DNA of 64,000 bases from Pseudomonadota bacterium (GTDB lineage Bacteria; Pseudomonadota; Gammaproteobacteria; Burkholderiales; Burkholderiaceae_C): assembly GCA_021819435.1 (NCBI GenBank), contig JAKARB010000004.1, forward strand, positions 186,001 through 250,000. The letters are read 5' to 3'. The position numbers and the translations under genes are program-made. Of this stretch, positions 48,171 through 57,085 are shown piece after piece; the stretch's first letter is position 1, and each line of letters starts with the position of its first letter. The notes beneath the pieces are model-generated. The model saw only the letters and a list, made by a program, of their open reading frames with translations. It searched no databases and had not been told where the DNA came from.

Positions 48171-49523
48171 ATGCACATCCACATCCTCGGCATCTGCGGC
48201 ACCTTCATGGGTGGCGTGGCAGCACTGGCCCGCGAAGCCGGCCACCGCGTGACCGGCTGCGACGCCGGCGTCTACCCGCCGATGTCCGACCAGTTGCGCG
48301 CCCTCGGCATCGACCTGATCGAGGGCTACGGCGTCGACCAACTCGAACTCAAGCCGGACCTGTTCGTGGTAGGCAACGTCGTCAGCCGCGGCAACCCGCT
48401 GATGGAAGCCATCCTCGACGCTGGCCTGCCTTACACCAGCGGCCCGCAGTGGCTGAGCGAACACGTGCTGCAGGGCCGCCATGTGCTGGCCGTTGCCGGC
48501 ACGCATGGCAAGACCACGACCACATCCATGCTGACCTGGATCCTCGAGGCCTGCGGCTTACAGCCGGGCTTCCTGGTGGGCGGGGTTCCCCAGAACTTCG
48601 GGGTCTCGGCCCGCCTGGGCTCGGGCGCGCCATTCGTGATCGAGGCGGACGAATACGACACAGCCTTCTTCGACAAGCGCAGCAAGTTCGTTCACTACCG
48701 TCCGCGCACGGCCGTGCTCAACAACCTTGAGTTCGACCACGCCGACATCTTTGCCGACCTGGCCGCCATCGAGGCGCAATTCCATCACTTGGTGCGCACC
48801 GTGCCGGCTTCGGGCCGCCTGGTGGTCAACGCGCGCGAAGAGGCCTTGGAGCGCGTGCTGACACGCGGCTGCTGGAGCGATGTGACGCGCTTCGGCGTGC
48901 GCGGCGACACCCCCGGCTTCCGCGCACGCGGCGAGCCCCATGCTTTCGACGTGCTCAAGGCCGGCGTGCTGGTGGGCCGTGTCGAATGGAGCCTGCTGGG
49001 CGAGCACAACCAGATGAACGCGCTGGCCGCCATTGCCGCCGCCGAGCACGTGGGCGTGCCGCCGCAGCAGGCTTGCGAGGCGCTCGGCCGGTTCGAGAAC
49101 GTCAAGCGCCGCATGGAGGTCAAGGGCGAGGTGCAGGGCATCACCGTCTACGACGACTTCGCACACCACCCGACCGCCATCCGCACCACCGTAGACGGCC
49201 TGCGCCGCAAGGTCGGGCCAGATGCCCGCATCCTGGCCGTCTTCGAGCCGCGCTCCAACACCATGAAGCTGGGCACCATGAAGGCCCTGCTGCCCTGGTC
49301 GCTCGAAGACGCCGACCTGGCGATCTGCCATTCGGGCGGGCTGGGCTGGGACGCGGGCGAGGCACTGGCCGAGATGGGCGAGCGCGCCATGGTGGCCGAC
49401 ACCATCGACGGCGTCGTGGCCAAGGTGCTCAAGGCCGCTCGGCCCGGCGACCACATCCTGTGCATGAGCAACGGCGGCTTTGGCGGCATCCACGCCAAGT
49501 TGCTGGCGGCCTTGGGTCAATGA
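48171..49523 (+). CDS. mpl: UDP-N-acetylmuramate:L-alanyl-gamma-D-glutamyl-meso-diaminopimelate ligase
   Basis: 450 residues, a Mur-ligase-type enzyme of cell-wall recycling that attaches the released tripeptide to UDP-MurNAc. It starts HIHILGICGTFMGGVAALA, followed by P-loop VAGTHGKTTTTSML, IEADEYDTAFFDKRSKFVHY and YDDFAHHPTAI. ATG 48171 matches the family N-terminus. The stop overlaps the following methyltransferase ATG by 4 bp. Confidence 0.95.
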   Translation: MHIHILGICGTFMGGVAALAREAGHRVTGCDAGVYPPMSDQLRALGIDLIEGYGVDQLELKPDLFVVGNVVSRGNPLMEAILDAGLPYTSGPQWLSEHVLQGRHVLAVAGTHGKTTTTSMLTWILEACGLQPGFLVGGVPQNFGVSARLGSGAPFVIEADEYDTAFFDKRSKFVHYRPRTAVLNNLEFDHADIFADLAAIEAQFHHLVRTVPASGRLVVNAREEALERVLTRGCWSDVTRFGVRGDTPGFRARGEPHAFDVLKAGVLVGRVEWSLLGEHNQMNALAAIAAAEHVGVPPQQACEALGRFENVKRRMEVKGEVQGITVYDDFAHHPTAIRTTVDGLRRKVGPDARILAVFEPRSNTMKLGTMKALLPWSLEDADLAICHSGGLGWDAGEALAEMGERAMVADTIDGVVAKVLKAARPGDHILCMSNGGFGGIHAKLLAALGQ

Positions 49524-50224
49524 GCCGCATGACGACAAGAACAGCAGCATTCGTAGAAGAAACCAGATTCGGCAACTGGTTCCTGAAATCAGACACGTGG
49601 AAGACGCACGTGCTGTGCCGGGCCCTCGACGACCTGCAATCGATGATCCCGGCCGGGCGGCGCTTCGCGCGCATCCTGGACGTGGGCTGCGGCTTCGGGC
49701 ACTCGTTCCATGAGCTGGCGCAGCGCTTCCAGCCCGAGGTGATCGTGGGCCTGGACGCGGACCCGGGGCTGATCGAGCGGGCTGGTCGGCAGGCGCGGTC
49801 GTGCGCAATCAAAGTCGAACTGCACGCTGGCAATGCCGCGCACATGCCCTGGCCCGATGCGAGCTTCGACATGGTCTACTGCCACCAGACCTTCCACCAC
49901 ATCGTGGCCCAGGAAGAAGCCATGGCCGAATTCTTCCGGGTACTCACGCCAGGTGGCGTGCTGCTGTTCGCCGAGTCCACACGCAAGTACATCCACTCGC
50001 TTCCGATTCGACTGCTGTTCAAGCACCCGATGGATGTCCAGCGCACTGCGGGCGAATACGCCACGATGATCCGCCAAGCAGGCTTCAGCCTGCCGGACTC
50101 GCGCATCTCCTTGCCCTACCTGTGGTGGAGCCGGCCGGATGTGGGGCTGTTGGAATGGCTCGGCCGCCCCGTTCCCACCCAGAGGGAAGAAACGCTGATC
50201 AACGCGGTGGCCATCAAACCCTGA
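49520..50224 (+). CDS. Class I SAM-dependent methyltransferase
   Basis: 234 residues with motif I ILDVGCGFGHSFHELA, the acidic loop VGLDADPGLI and a post-motif VYCHQTFHHI typical of UbiE/COQ5-type Rossmann methyltransferases. The substrate cannot be deduced. The mpl stop overlaps its ATG (ATGA), so it is translationally coupled to cell-wall recycling genes; a functional link is possible but not shown. Confidence 0.85.
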   Translation: MSRMTTRTAAFVEETRFGNWFLKSDTWKTHVLCRALDDLQSMIPAGRRFARILDVGCGFGHSFHELAQRFQPEVIVGLDADPGLIERAGRQARSCAIKVELHAGNAAHMPWPDASFDMVYCHQTFHHIVAQEEAMAEFFRVLTPGGVLLFAESTRKYIHSLPIRLLFKHPMDVQRTAGEYATMIRQAGFSLPDSRISLPYLWWSRPDVGLLEWLGRPVPTQREETLINAVAIKP

Positions 50225-50244
50225 GCGGCGTTGGTGGCACAGAT

Positions 50245-50292
50245 GGCAGCCAAGTAGGCAGCCAGGTAAGCAACCAAGTGGTCAGCCAAGCA
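50245..50292 (+). repeat. Four imperfect 12-bp tandem repeats
   Basis: GGCAGCCAAGTA, GGCAGCCAGGTA, AGCAACCAAGTG and GTCAGCCAAGCA follow one another without spacers in the convergent gap between the methyltransferase and ugpQ. A small minisatellite; no coding role. Confidence 0.75.
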
Positions 50293-50319
50293 AACTGGCG
50301 CACGCCTGATCGACCCAGA

Positions 50320-51168
50320 TCAGTCCGGCGCAAATTCCGGCACAGAGGCCGATTCAGCGATCAGGTGATCGATCTGCATCCGGTGGCCGGGACGCAGCCC
50401 CAGGCGCGCCTGAGGTTCGAACGAATCGACCCGATCGGTGATCAGGCCGTCAAGGCCCGCCGCCCAAAGGGTGTCGGCGCGTTCGGCTTCGTTGACCGTG
50501 TAGGCCAGCGCTTTCAGGCCAGCCTCATGGATGGTCTCGACGCGGCGATCGCTCAGGAAGGCTTGGTGCACGACCAGCGCGCAGCACCCCAGCGCAAGCG
50601 CCTGGTCGACGGCCTCCGGGATCCAGCGGTCGACCAGCAAAGCGCGGGGCAGATCGGGCTGGGCATCGCGGGCGGCGCCCAGCGCCTCCACGCTGAACGA
50701 GCTCAGCAGGGGCTTGACCTCGGCCTGGCCCCACCACTCGGCCACGCGGTCGGCAACCGCCCGGCCAGTGCGGATTTCGTCACCCGGCGTGGGCTTGATT
50801 TCCAGGTTGACCATCAGGCCGAGCGCCTGCAGCCAGCGCGCCAGATTCTCCAGGCGCAGCAAGGGCTCGCCGGCGTGGGCGCGACCATGCCACGAGCCCG
50901 CGTCGAGCCGGGACAGCGCGTCCCAGGTGAGCGCCCCCGCCGGCCCGTGCCCGTTGGTGGTGCGTTCGAGCTCGGCGTCGTGCAGCAGGAAAGGCTCCCC
51001 GTCCGCACTGAGCTTGACATCGCATTCGAACATCCCGAAGCCATGCTCGGCGCCCAGGCGGAAGGCGGCCAGCGTGTTCTCCGGGGCCAGCGTGCCAGCG
51101 CCACGGTGGGCGATCCAGCAGGGGTAAGGCCAGGGGTCGAGGGGGGTGTTCGGCGTCGGCATGTGCAT
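50320..51168 (-). CDS. ugpQ: Glycerophosphodiester phosphodiesterase
   Basis: 282 residues, cytosolic GDPD of UgpQ type: [19 protein letters not shown] with the catalytic His/Arg, metal-binding [29 protein letters not shown], and C-terminal [21 protein letters not shown]. It hydrolyses glycerophosphodiesters to glycerol-3-phosphate and an alcohol. No signal peptide from ATG 51168 (alternative ATG 51162). No ugp transporter genes are adjacent. Confidence 0.93.
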   Translation of the reverse strand: MHMPTPNTPLDPWPYPCWIAHRGAGTLAPENTLAAFRLGAEHGFGMFECDVKLSADGEPFLLHDAELERTTNGHGPAGALTWDALSRLDAGSWHGRAHAGEPLLRLENLARWLQALGLMVNLEIKPTPGDEIRTGRAVADRVAEWWGQAEVKPLLSSFSVEALGAARDAQPDLPRALLVDRWIPEAVDQALALGCCALVVHQAFLSDRRVETIHEAGLKALAYTVNEAERADTLWAAGLDGLITDRVDSFEPQARLGLRPGHRMQIDHLIAESASVPEFAPD

Positions 51169-51382
51169 CAGGATAGCGAAACACCCCATGCATGAAACGA
51201 TCCACAAGGGGGTCCGAAACGCCCTTTTCCCCGGAAGGGGTGGGTGGGGTGCGTTAACATCTCGCCTCAGGCGCGAAAACCACCCCTCACCGCAGTGCCT
51301 GGGCGGCTTCGCGTTGCCCCGGCTCCGTGGCGTTTTCATTCAGGAACCAGGCCCCGACAGGCCTTTCGCGCCCGGCGCCCTC

Positions 51383-54300
51383 ATGAACGCACCCACCGAG
51401 CTGACCCACATGACCGCCCAGGTCGCCGACGGCCACGCCGACGGCCAACCCCGCCTGCGCGAGATCCCCTATAACTACACCTCCTTCTCCGACCGCGAGA
51501 TCGTCCAGCGCCTGCTGGGCCAGCGCGCCTGGGAGGTGCTCAGCCTGCTGCGCACCGAGCGCCAGACCGGCCGCTCCGCCCGCATGCTCTATGAAGTGCT
51601 GGGCGACATCTGGGTGGTGCAACGCAACCCCTACCTGCAAGACGACCTGCTCAACACGCCCAAGCGCCGTGGTCAGCTGATCGACGCGCTCTACCACCGC
51701 CTGAGCGAAGTCAACAAGCGCCGCACACCCGGCAGCGACGCCACGCGTGACAAGCTCGTGGGCGAGCTGCTCGAAGCCGCCAGCCAGGCCATCGACCGCT
51801 TTGCGCGCGCCTTCGACCAGATGGCCGCCCTGCGCAAGCGCGCCGCCGACGTGCTGGGCCGCGTCACCCGCGCCGACAACATCAAGTTCGACGGCCTCAG
51901 CCGCGTCGCCCACGTGACCGACGCCACCGACTGGCGCGTCGAGTACCCCTTCGTCGTCCTCACCCCGGACACCGAGGAAGAGATGGCCGCCCTGGTCAAG
52001 GGCTGCGTCGAGCTGGGCCTGACCATCATCCCGCGTGGGGGTGGCACGGGCTACACCGGTGGCGCCGTGCCCCTGACCTGGAAGAGCGCGGTCATCAACA
52101 CCGAGAAGCTCGAGCAGATGACCGAGGTCGAGCTGGTCGACCTGCCCGGTGTGCAGCACAAGGTGCCCACCGTCTGGACGGGCGCAGGCGTGGTGACCCA
52201 GCGCGTGGCCGATGCGGCCGAGCGCGCCGGCTACGTGTTCGCCGTGGACCCGACCTCGGCCGAGGCCTCGTGCGTGGGCGGCAACGTCGCCATGAACGCC
52301 GGAGGCAAGAAGGCTGTGCTGTGGGGCACCGCGCTCGACAACCTCGCTTCGTGGCGCATGGTCACCCCCAACGCCGAGTGGCTGGAAGTGATCCGCCTCA
52401 ACCACAACCTGGGCAAGATCCACGACGTCGAGGTGGCGAGCTTCGAGCTGCACTACTACGCGGCCGACGGTAAGACCCACCTGCGCACCGAAAAGCTCGA
52501 CATCCCCGGCCGCATCTTCCGCAAGGAAGGCCTGGGCAAGGACGTCACCGACAAGTTCCTCGCCGGCCTGCCCGGCATCCAGAAGGAAGGCTGCGACGGC
52601 CTGATCACCAGCTGCCGCTGGGTGGTGCACCGCATGCCCAAGCACACCCGCACGGTGTGCCTGGAGTTCTTCGGCAACCCGACGCTGTGCGTGCCCTCGA
52701 TCGTCGAGATCAAGGACTTCATGTTCGAGGAGATGAAGCAGCCGGGCGGCGCCATCCTCGCGGGCCTGGAGCACCTGGATGACCGCTACCTCAAGGCCGT
52801 GGGCTACGCGACCAAGAGCAAGCGCACGGTGGGCGGCAACGGCCTGCCCAAGATGGTGCTGATCGGCGACATCGTCGGTGACGACGAAGACCGCGTGGCC
52901 CGCGCCACCAGCGAGGTCATCCGCCTGGCCAATGGCCGCAATGGCGAAGGCTTCGTGGCCGTGAGTTCTGATGCCCGAAAGAAGTTCTGGGCCGACCGCA
53001 AGCGCACCGCCGCCATCGCGCGCCACACCAACGCCTTCAAGGTCAACGAAGACGTGGTGATCCCGCTGCCGCGCATGGGCGAGTACACGCTGGGCATCGA
53101 GCGCATCAACATCGAGCTCTCGCTGCGCAACAAGCTGGCCCTGCTCGACGCCTTCGACGCCTTCTTCAAGGGCGGCAACGCAGCCATCGCCGGCTTCATG
53201 GGCAAGACGGACGACCCGTCCGAGCTGCCCAGCGACGAGCAGCTCACCGAGAAGGTGCAGGCCGCGCGCGACCTGCTCAACCAGGTGCGCGCCCGCTGGG
53301 GCTTCCTGTACCAGCACCTCGACACCCCGCTGGCCGATGTCAGCGGCGACCTGGTGGCTCTGGGCTACACCCAGCACCAGGACGGCACCTACGTGCCCGA
53401 CGAAATCACCGCTGGCCGCGACACCGTCTTCAACCTGCTGCAGACGTGGAGCATCCGCGCCGGCTGGAAGAAGGAAATCCGCGAGCCGCTGTCCAAGGTC
53501 TTCAACGGCGCGGCGCTCAGCCCCGTCATCGACGAGCTCAAGCGCATCCACAAGCAGGTGCTGCGCGGGCGCGTGTGGGTGGCCCTGCACATGCACGCCG
53601 GCGACGGCAACGTGCACACCAACATCCCGGTCAACTCCGACAACTACGAGATGCTGCAGACGGCGCACGAAGCCGTGGCCCGCATCATGAAGCTGGCGCG
53701 TTCGCTCGATGGCGTGATCTCGGGTGAGCACGGCATCGGCATCACCAAGCTCGAGTTCCTGACCGACGACGAGATCGCCAACTTCACTGCCTACAAGCTC
53801 AAGGTCGACCCCGAAGGCCGCTTCAACAAGGGCAAGCTGCTGCGCGGCACCGCTTTGAGGAACCTGGGCGAAGACGTGCACGCCGCCGACCTGACCGAGG
53901 CCTACACGCCCTCGTTCGGGCTGATGGGGCATGAATCGCTGATCATGCAGCAGAGCGACATCGGCGACATCGCCGCGTCGGTCAAAGACTGCCTGCGCTG
54001 CGGCAAGTGCAAGCCGGTGTGCGCCACCCATGTGCCGCGCGCCAACCTGCTCTACAGCCCGCGCAACAAGATCCTGGCCACCTCGCTGCTGGTCGAGGCC
54101 TTCCTGTACGAAGAGCAGACGCGCCGTGGCGTGTCCATCCAGCACTGGTCCGAGTTCGAGGACGTGGCCGACCACTGCACGGTCTGCCACAAGTGCCTGA
54201 CGCCCTGCCCGGTCAAGATCGACTTCGGCGACGTGTCGATGAACATGCGCAACCTGCTGACCAAGATGGGCAAGAAGAGCTTCCGCCCCGCTGGCGCGGC

Positions 54301-55402
54301 CGGCATGGCCATGCTCAACACCAACAACCCGCAGACCATCAAGCTGATCCGCACGGCGCTGGTGGACGTGGCCATGCCGCTGCAACGCGTGGCCAACGAC
54401 GTGATGAAGGTGGTGGCCCGCAAGCAGACCAACGCGCCGCCCGCCACGGTGGGCAAGGCGCCGCTGAAGGAAGAGGTCGTCCACTTCATCAACAAGAAGA
54501 TGCCGGGCGGCCTGCCCAAGAAGACCGCCCGCGCGCTGCTCGACATCGAGGACAAGGACTACGTCCCCATCATCCGCGACCCGAAGCAGACCACGGCCGA
54601 CACCGAGGCGGTGTTCTACTTCCCTGGCTGCGGCTCGGAGCGCCTGTTCAGCCAGGTGGGCCTGGCCACGCAGGCCATGCTCTGGCACGCCGGCGTGCAG
54701 ACCGTGCTGCCGCCGGGTTACCTGTGCTGCGGCTACCCGCAGCGTGGCGCTGGCCAGTACGACAAGGCCGAGAAGATGATCACCGACAACCGGGTGCTGT
54801 TCCACCGCGTGGCCAACACGCTGAACTACCTGGACATCAAGACGGTGGTGGTGAGCTGCGGCACCTGCTACGACCAGTTGCAGGGCTACCAGTTCGAGAA
54901 GATTTTCCCCGGCTGCCGCATCATCGACATCCACGAGTACCTGCTTGAGAAGGGCGTCACCTTGCAAGGCAAGGGCGCCTTCCTGTATCACGACCCCTGC
55001 CACACGCCCATGAAGCTGCAGGACCCGATGAAGACCGTCAAGGCCCTGGTGGGCGACGGCGTCATCAAGTCTGACCGCTGCTGCGGCGAAGCTGGCACGC
55101 TGGCCGTCAACCGGCCGGACATCTCCACTCAGATCCGCTTCCGCAAGGAAGAAGAGATCCGCAAGGGCGAGACCGCACTGCGCGGCCAGGGCCTGATCGG
55201 CGAAAAAGACAACGTCAAGATCCTGACCTCGTGCCCGGCCTGCCTGCAGGGCTTGAGCCGCTACGGCGAGGACACGGCCAACGGCCTGCTTGAAGCCGAT
55301 TACATCGTCGTCGAGATGGCTCGCCAGATCCTGGGTGAGAACTGGATGCGCGAGTACGTCGACCGGGCCAACAACGGCGGCATCGAGAGGGTGTTGGTGT
55401 GA
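51383..55402 (+). CDS. DUF3683 FAD / Fe-S oxidoreductase (fused D-2-hydroxyacid dehydrogenase, GlcD-GlcF-like)
   Basis: 1339 residues. A DUF3683 N-terminus (about 15-150, [20 protein letters not shown]) is followed by a PCMH-type FAD domain ([15 protein letters not shown] near 216) and a GlcD-type C-terminal domain ([33 protein letters not shown]). Two 4Fe-4S motifs follow, [11 protein letters not shown] near 868 and [11 protein letters not shown] near 932, then two CCG domains ([10 protein letters not shown]...CCGYPQ and DPCH...CCGEAG) as in GlcF/HdrB. It combines in one chain what glycolate or D-lactate oxidases do with separate subunits. ATG 51383 begins the conserved part; an upstream open frame is not conserved-looking. 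Confidence 0.9.
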   Translation: MNAPTELTHMTAQVADGHADGQPRLREIPYNYTSFSDREIVQRLLGQRAWEVLSLLRTERQTGRSARMLYEVLGDIWVVQRNPYLQDDLLNTPKRRGQLIDALYHRLSEVNKRRTPGSDATRDKLVGELLEAASQAIDRFARAFDQMAALRKRAADVLGRVTRADNIKFDGLSRVAHVTDATDWRVEYPFVVLTPDTEEEMAALVKGCVELGLTIIPRGGGTGYTGGAVPLTWKSAVINTEKLEQMTEVELVDLPGVQHKVPTVWTGAGVVTQRVADAAERAGYVFAVDPTSAEASCVGGNVAMNAGGKKAVLWGTALDNLASWRMVTPNAEWLEVIRLNHNLGKIHDVEVASFELHYYAADGKTHLRTEKLDIPGRIFRKEGLGKDVTDKFLAGLPGIQKEGCDGLITSCRWVVHRMPKHTRTVCLEFFGNPTLCVPSIVEIKDFMFEEMKQPGGAILAGLEHLDDRYLKAVGYATKSKRTVGGNGLPKMVLIGDIVGDDEDRVARATSEVIRLANGRNGEGFVAVSSDARKKFWADRKRTAAIARHTNAFKVNEDVVIPLPRMGEYTLGIERINIELSLRNKLALLDAFDAFFKGGNAAIAGFMGKTDDPSELPSDEQLTEKVQAARDLLNQVRARWGFLYQHLDTPLADVSGDLVALGYTQHQDGTYVPDEITAGRDTVFNLLQTWSIRAGWKKEIREPLSKVFNGAALSPVIDELKRIHKQVLRGRVWVALHMHAGDGNVHTNIPVNSDNYEMLQTAHEAVARIMKLARSLDGVISGEHGIGITKLEFLTDDEIANFTAYKLKVDPEGRFNKGKLLRGTALRNLGEDVHAADLTEAYTPSFGLMGHESLIMQQSDIGDIAASVKDCLRCGKCKPVCATHVPRANLLYSPRNKILATSLLVEAFLYEEQTRRGVSIQHWSEFEDVADHCTVCHKCLTPCPVKIDFGDVSMNMRNLLTKMGKKSFRPAGAAGMAMLNTNNPQTIKLIRTALVDVAMPLQRVANDVMKVVARKQTNAPPATVGKAPLKEEVVHFINKKMPGGLPKKTARALLDIEDKDYVPIIRDPKQTTADTEAVFYFPGCGSERLFSQVGLATQAMLWHAGVQTVLPPGYLCCGYPQRGAGQYDKAEKMITDNRVLFHRVANTLNYLDIKTVVVSCGTCYDQLQGYQFEKIFPGCRIIDIHEYLLEKGVTLQGKGAFLYHDPCHTPMKLQDPMKTVKALVGDGVIKSDRCCGEAGTLAVNRPDISTQIRFRKEEEIRKGETALRGQGLIGEKDNVKILTSCPACLQGLSRYGEDTANGLLEADYIVVEMARQILGENWMREYVDRANNGGIERVLV

Positions 55403-55403
55403 C

Positions 55404-55520
55404 CCACCCCCTACGCGCTTCGTGCGCCCCCTCAAGGGGGCGGCACCGGCAAACCGGCAAAGCCGGATTTGCGGCGCCTGCTTGATCGCGATGTGGTGGT
55501 GCCACGCGCGTCGCAAACGG
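55404..55520. repeat. GC-rich palindromic intergenic element, possibly dispersed
   Basis: Between the oxidoreductase stop and the HIT gene: GCCCCC-TCAA-GGGGGC (55426-55441) and then ACCGGCAAAGCCGG-type pairing just after. The first part (CCCCCTACGCGC...CCCCCTCAAGGGGGC) looks like a short repeat I associate with Burkholderiales intergenic regions. No second copy occurs in this window, so dispersion is inferred. Confidence 0.4.
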
Positions 55521-55528
55521 AGAAGTTG

Positions 55529-55960
55529 ATGAGTGCATCAAGCTGCGAGTTGTGCGAAGAGGAAGGCGGCGTCCCCGTCTTCCGCAACGACACCTTGCGC
55601 GTGATCCGTGCGCAGGATGCCGACCACCCGGCCTTCTACCGCGTGATCTGGAACGCGCATGTTGCCGAATGGACTGACCTGCCGCCGCCTGATCGCAGCC
55701 GCATCATGCAGGCCGTGGCGAAGGTCGAGACGGTGTTGCGCGAGCAGTTGAAGCCCACCAAGGTCAACCTCGCCAGCCTGGGCAACGTGGTGCCGCACCT
55801 GCACTGGCACGTGATCGCGCGCTTCGACTGGGACGCACGCTGGCCCGCGCCGGTGTGGGCCCCAAAAAACAGAGAGGTGGACGATGCCACCTCTCGGCTT
55901 GCGCTGCCGCTCAAGCAGCTCGATGAGCGCGTGGCGTCGGCCCTGTCCACCCTCAGCTGA
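55529..55960 (+). CDS. HIT family hydrolase
   Basis: 143 residues with the histidine-triad active site VVPHLHWHVIARF near residue 90 and a CELC pair near the N-terminus that may bind zinc. HIT proteins hydrolyse nucleotide conjugates. ATG 55529 has GGAGAA at good spacing. 127 bp after the DUF3683 oxidoreductase gene. Confidence 0.92.
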   Translation: MSASSCELCEEEGGVPVFRNDTLRVIRAQDADHPAFYRVIWNAHVAEWTDLPPPDRSRIMQAVAKVETVLREQLKPTKVNLASLGNVVPHLHWHVIARFDWDARWPAPVWAPKNREVDDATSRLALPLKQLDERVASALSTLS

Positions 55961-55966
55961 ACGCTT

Positions 55967-55981
55967 GGGCTGAACCAGCCC
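55967..55981. terminator. Hairpin in the convergent gap HIT / Cache gene
   Basis: GGGCT-GAACC-AGCCC, 5-bp stem with no T-run; a weak bidirectional terminator candidate. Confidence 0.35.
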
Positions 55982-56016
55982 GAGATCGCCAAAGCGGCTT
56001 CAGGCCCCCGCCCGGC

Positions 56017-56484
56017 TCACTTGTAAATGCCGCCGCAGACCACGGTGTCGTCGAGCTTCTCGCAGTACATCTGCTTGGGCTCGATCTTCTTGGTCTCGGG
56101 GTTGGTGAACTTGTAGTCCTGCCAGAAGGTGTTCTGGGTCTTGGCCATGTCGACGCGCTCCTTGACGAAGAGCTTGCCGTCGATGTCCTTCAATTCGATC
56201 AGGTTCTTGCCAATCATCTTGGCGTTGGCACCGTGCGCGTGCACCGTGCCGTCCAGGCCGTAGACCACCAAGTAGAGGTCTTCCTTGTGCCAGGCGGCAT
56301 TGGCCTTGTCGCTGAAGTCAGCGTAGGCCTTGTCCTTGCCGGCCGATTTCACGTGGGCCACGCCCTTCTTGACCATGCTCACGGCATCGTCCTTGGTGGC
56401 ACCGCCCTCTGCGGCCCAGGCCGCGTTCGAGAGACCAGCGGCCGCGATCAGGGCAGCGGCCATCCACTTGGCGTTCGTCTTCAT
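56017..56484 (-). CDS. Periplasmic single-Cache domain protein
   Basis: 155 residues from ATG 56484, with GAGG at good spacing. A signal peptide ends near residue 24 (NAAWA-AEGG). The mature part is one Cache-type sensor domain: DDAVSMVKKGVAHVKSAGKD, LYLVVYGLDGTVHAHG, MIGKNLIELKDIDGK and VERVDMAKTQNTFWQDY-like strands. Two cysteines near the C-terminus (MYCEKLDDTVVC) could form a disulfide. It follows cheW in the chemotaxis operon, where a chemoreceptor gene might be expected. A soluble ligand-binding partner for a receptor is an attractive but unproven role. Confidence 0.85.
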   Translation of the reverse strand: MKTNAKWMAAALIAAAGLSNAAWAAEGGATKDDAVSMVKKGVAHVKSAGKDKAYADFSDKANAAWHKEDLYLVVYGLDGTVHAHGANAKMIGKNLIELKDIDGKLFVKERVDMAKTQNTFWQDYKFTNPETKKIEPKQMYCEKLDDTVVCGGIYK

Positions 56485-56573
56485 CTCGTGTTCCTCAACA
56501 AGAAGGTGGGATCGAAGACACCGGCCAGCGGCCAGGCCTCGACAGAACAAGCCTGTCTCTGCGATACAGCTTT

Positions 56574-57050
56574 TCAGTCGATCAGGCACATGTCCTGGCT
56601 CATCAACATGCTTTCGATGTCCAGGAGGATGACCATGCGTTCGCCGACCTGTGCCAGACCCAGGATGTAGGTGGCATCGATCGCGGAGTCCATCTCGGGC
56701 GCCGGGCGAACCGAATCAGAAGGAATTTCCATCACATCGCTGACGGAGTCAACCACCGCGCCGATGGTGCGCTGACCGATGTGCAGCACGATGGACACCG
56801 TGAAGGCGTTGTACTCGGCCGAGGCGCAGCCAAAGCGCAGGCGGAGGTCGACGATCGGCACGATCGTGCCGCGCAGGTTCAGCACGCCCTTGAGGAAGTG
56901 CGGCGCATTCGCGATGCGGGTGGGGTTCTCGTAGCCGCGGATCTCCTGCACCTTCAGGATGTCGATGCCGTACTCCTCGTCACCGAGGCGGAAGGTGAGG
57001 TACTCGCGAGCCAGCTCGGTTTGCAGGTCCAGTTTTTCCATCATGCCCAT
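56574..57050 (-). CDS. cheW: Chemotaxis coupling protein CheW
   Basis: 158 residues: EYLTFRLGDEEYGIDILKVQEI, ANAPHFLKGVLNLRGTIVPI and VDSVSDVMEI are strong CheW signatures. It links chemoreceptors to CheA. GGAG lies eight bases before ATG 57050. It is 35 bp downstream of cheA and belongs to the FliA-controlled operon. Confidence 0.95.
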   Translation of the reverse strand: MGMMEKLDLQTELAREYLTFRLGDEEYGIDILKVQEIRGYENPTRIANAPHFLKGVLNLRGTIVPIVDLRLRFGCASAEYNAFTVSIVLHIGQRTIGAVVDSVSDVMEIPSDSVRPAPEMDSAIDATYILGLAQVGERMVILLDIESMLMSQDMCLID

Positions 57051-57085
57051 GGCTTGTTCTCCTTGTGTCCTTGTGCAGCGCCGTG

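Noticed and set aside
51287..55516. About 1400-codon minus-strand frame opposite the DUF3683 oxidoreductase
   Set aside because: The plus-strand gene has FAD, 4Fe-4S and CCG motifs; the antisense translation is compositionally biased and matches nothing.
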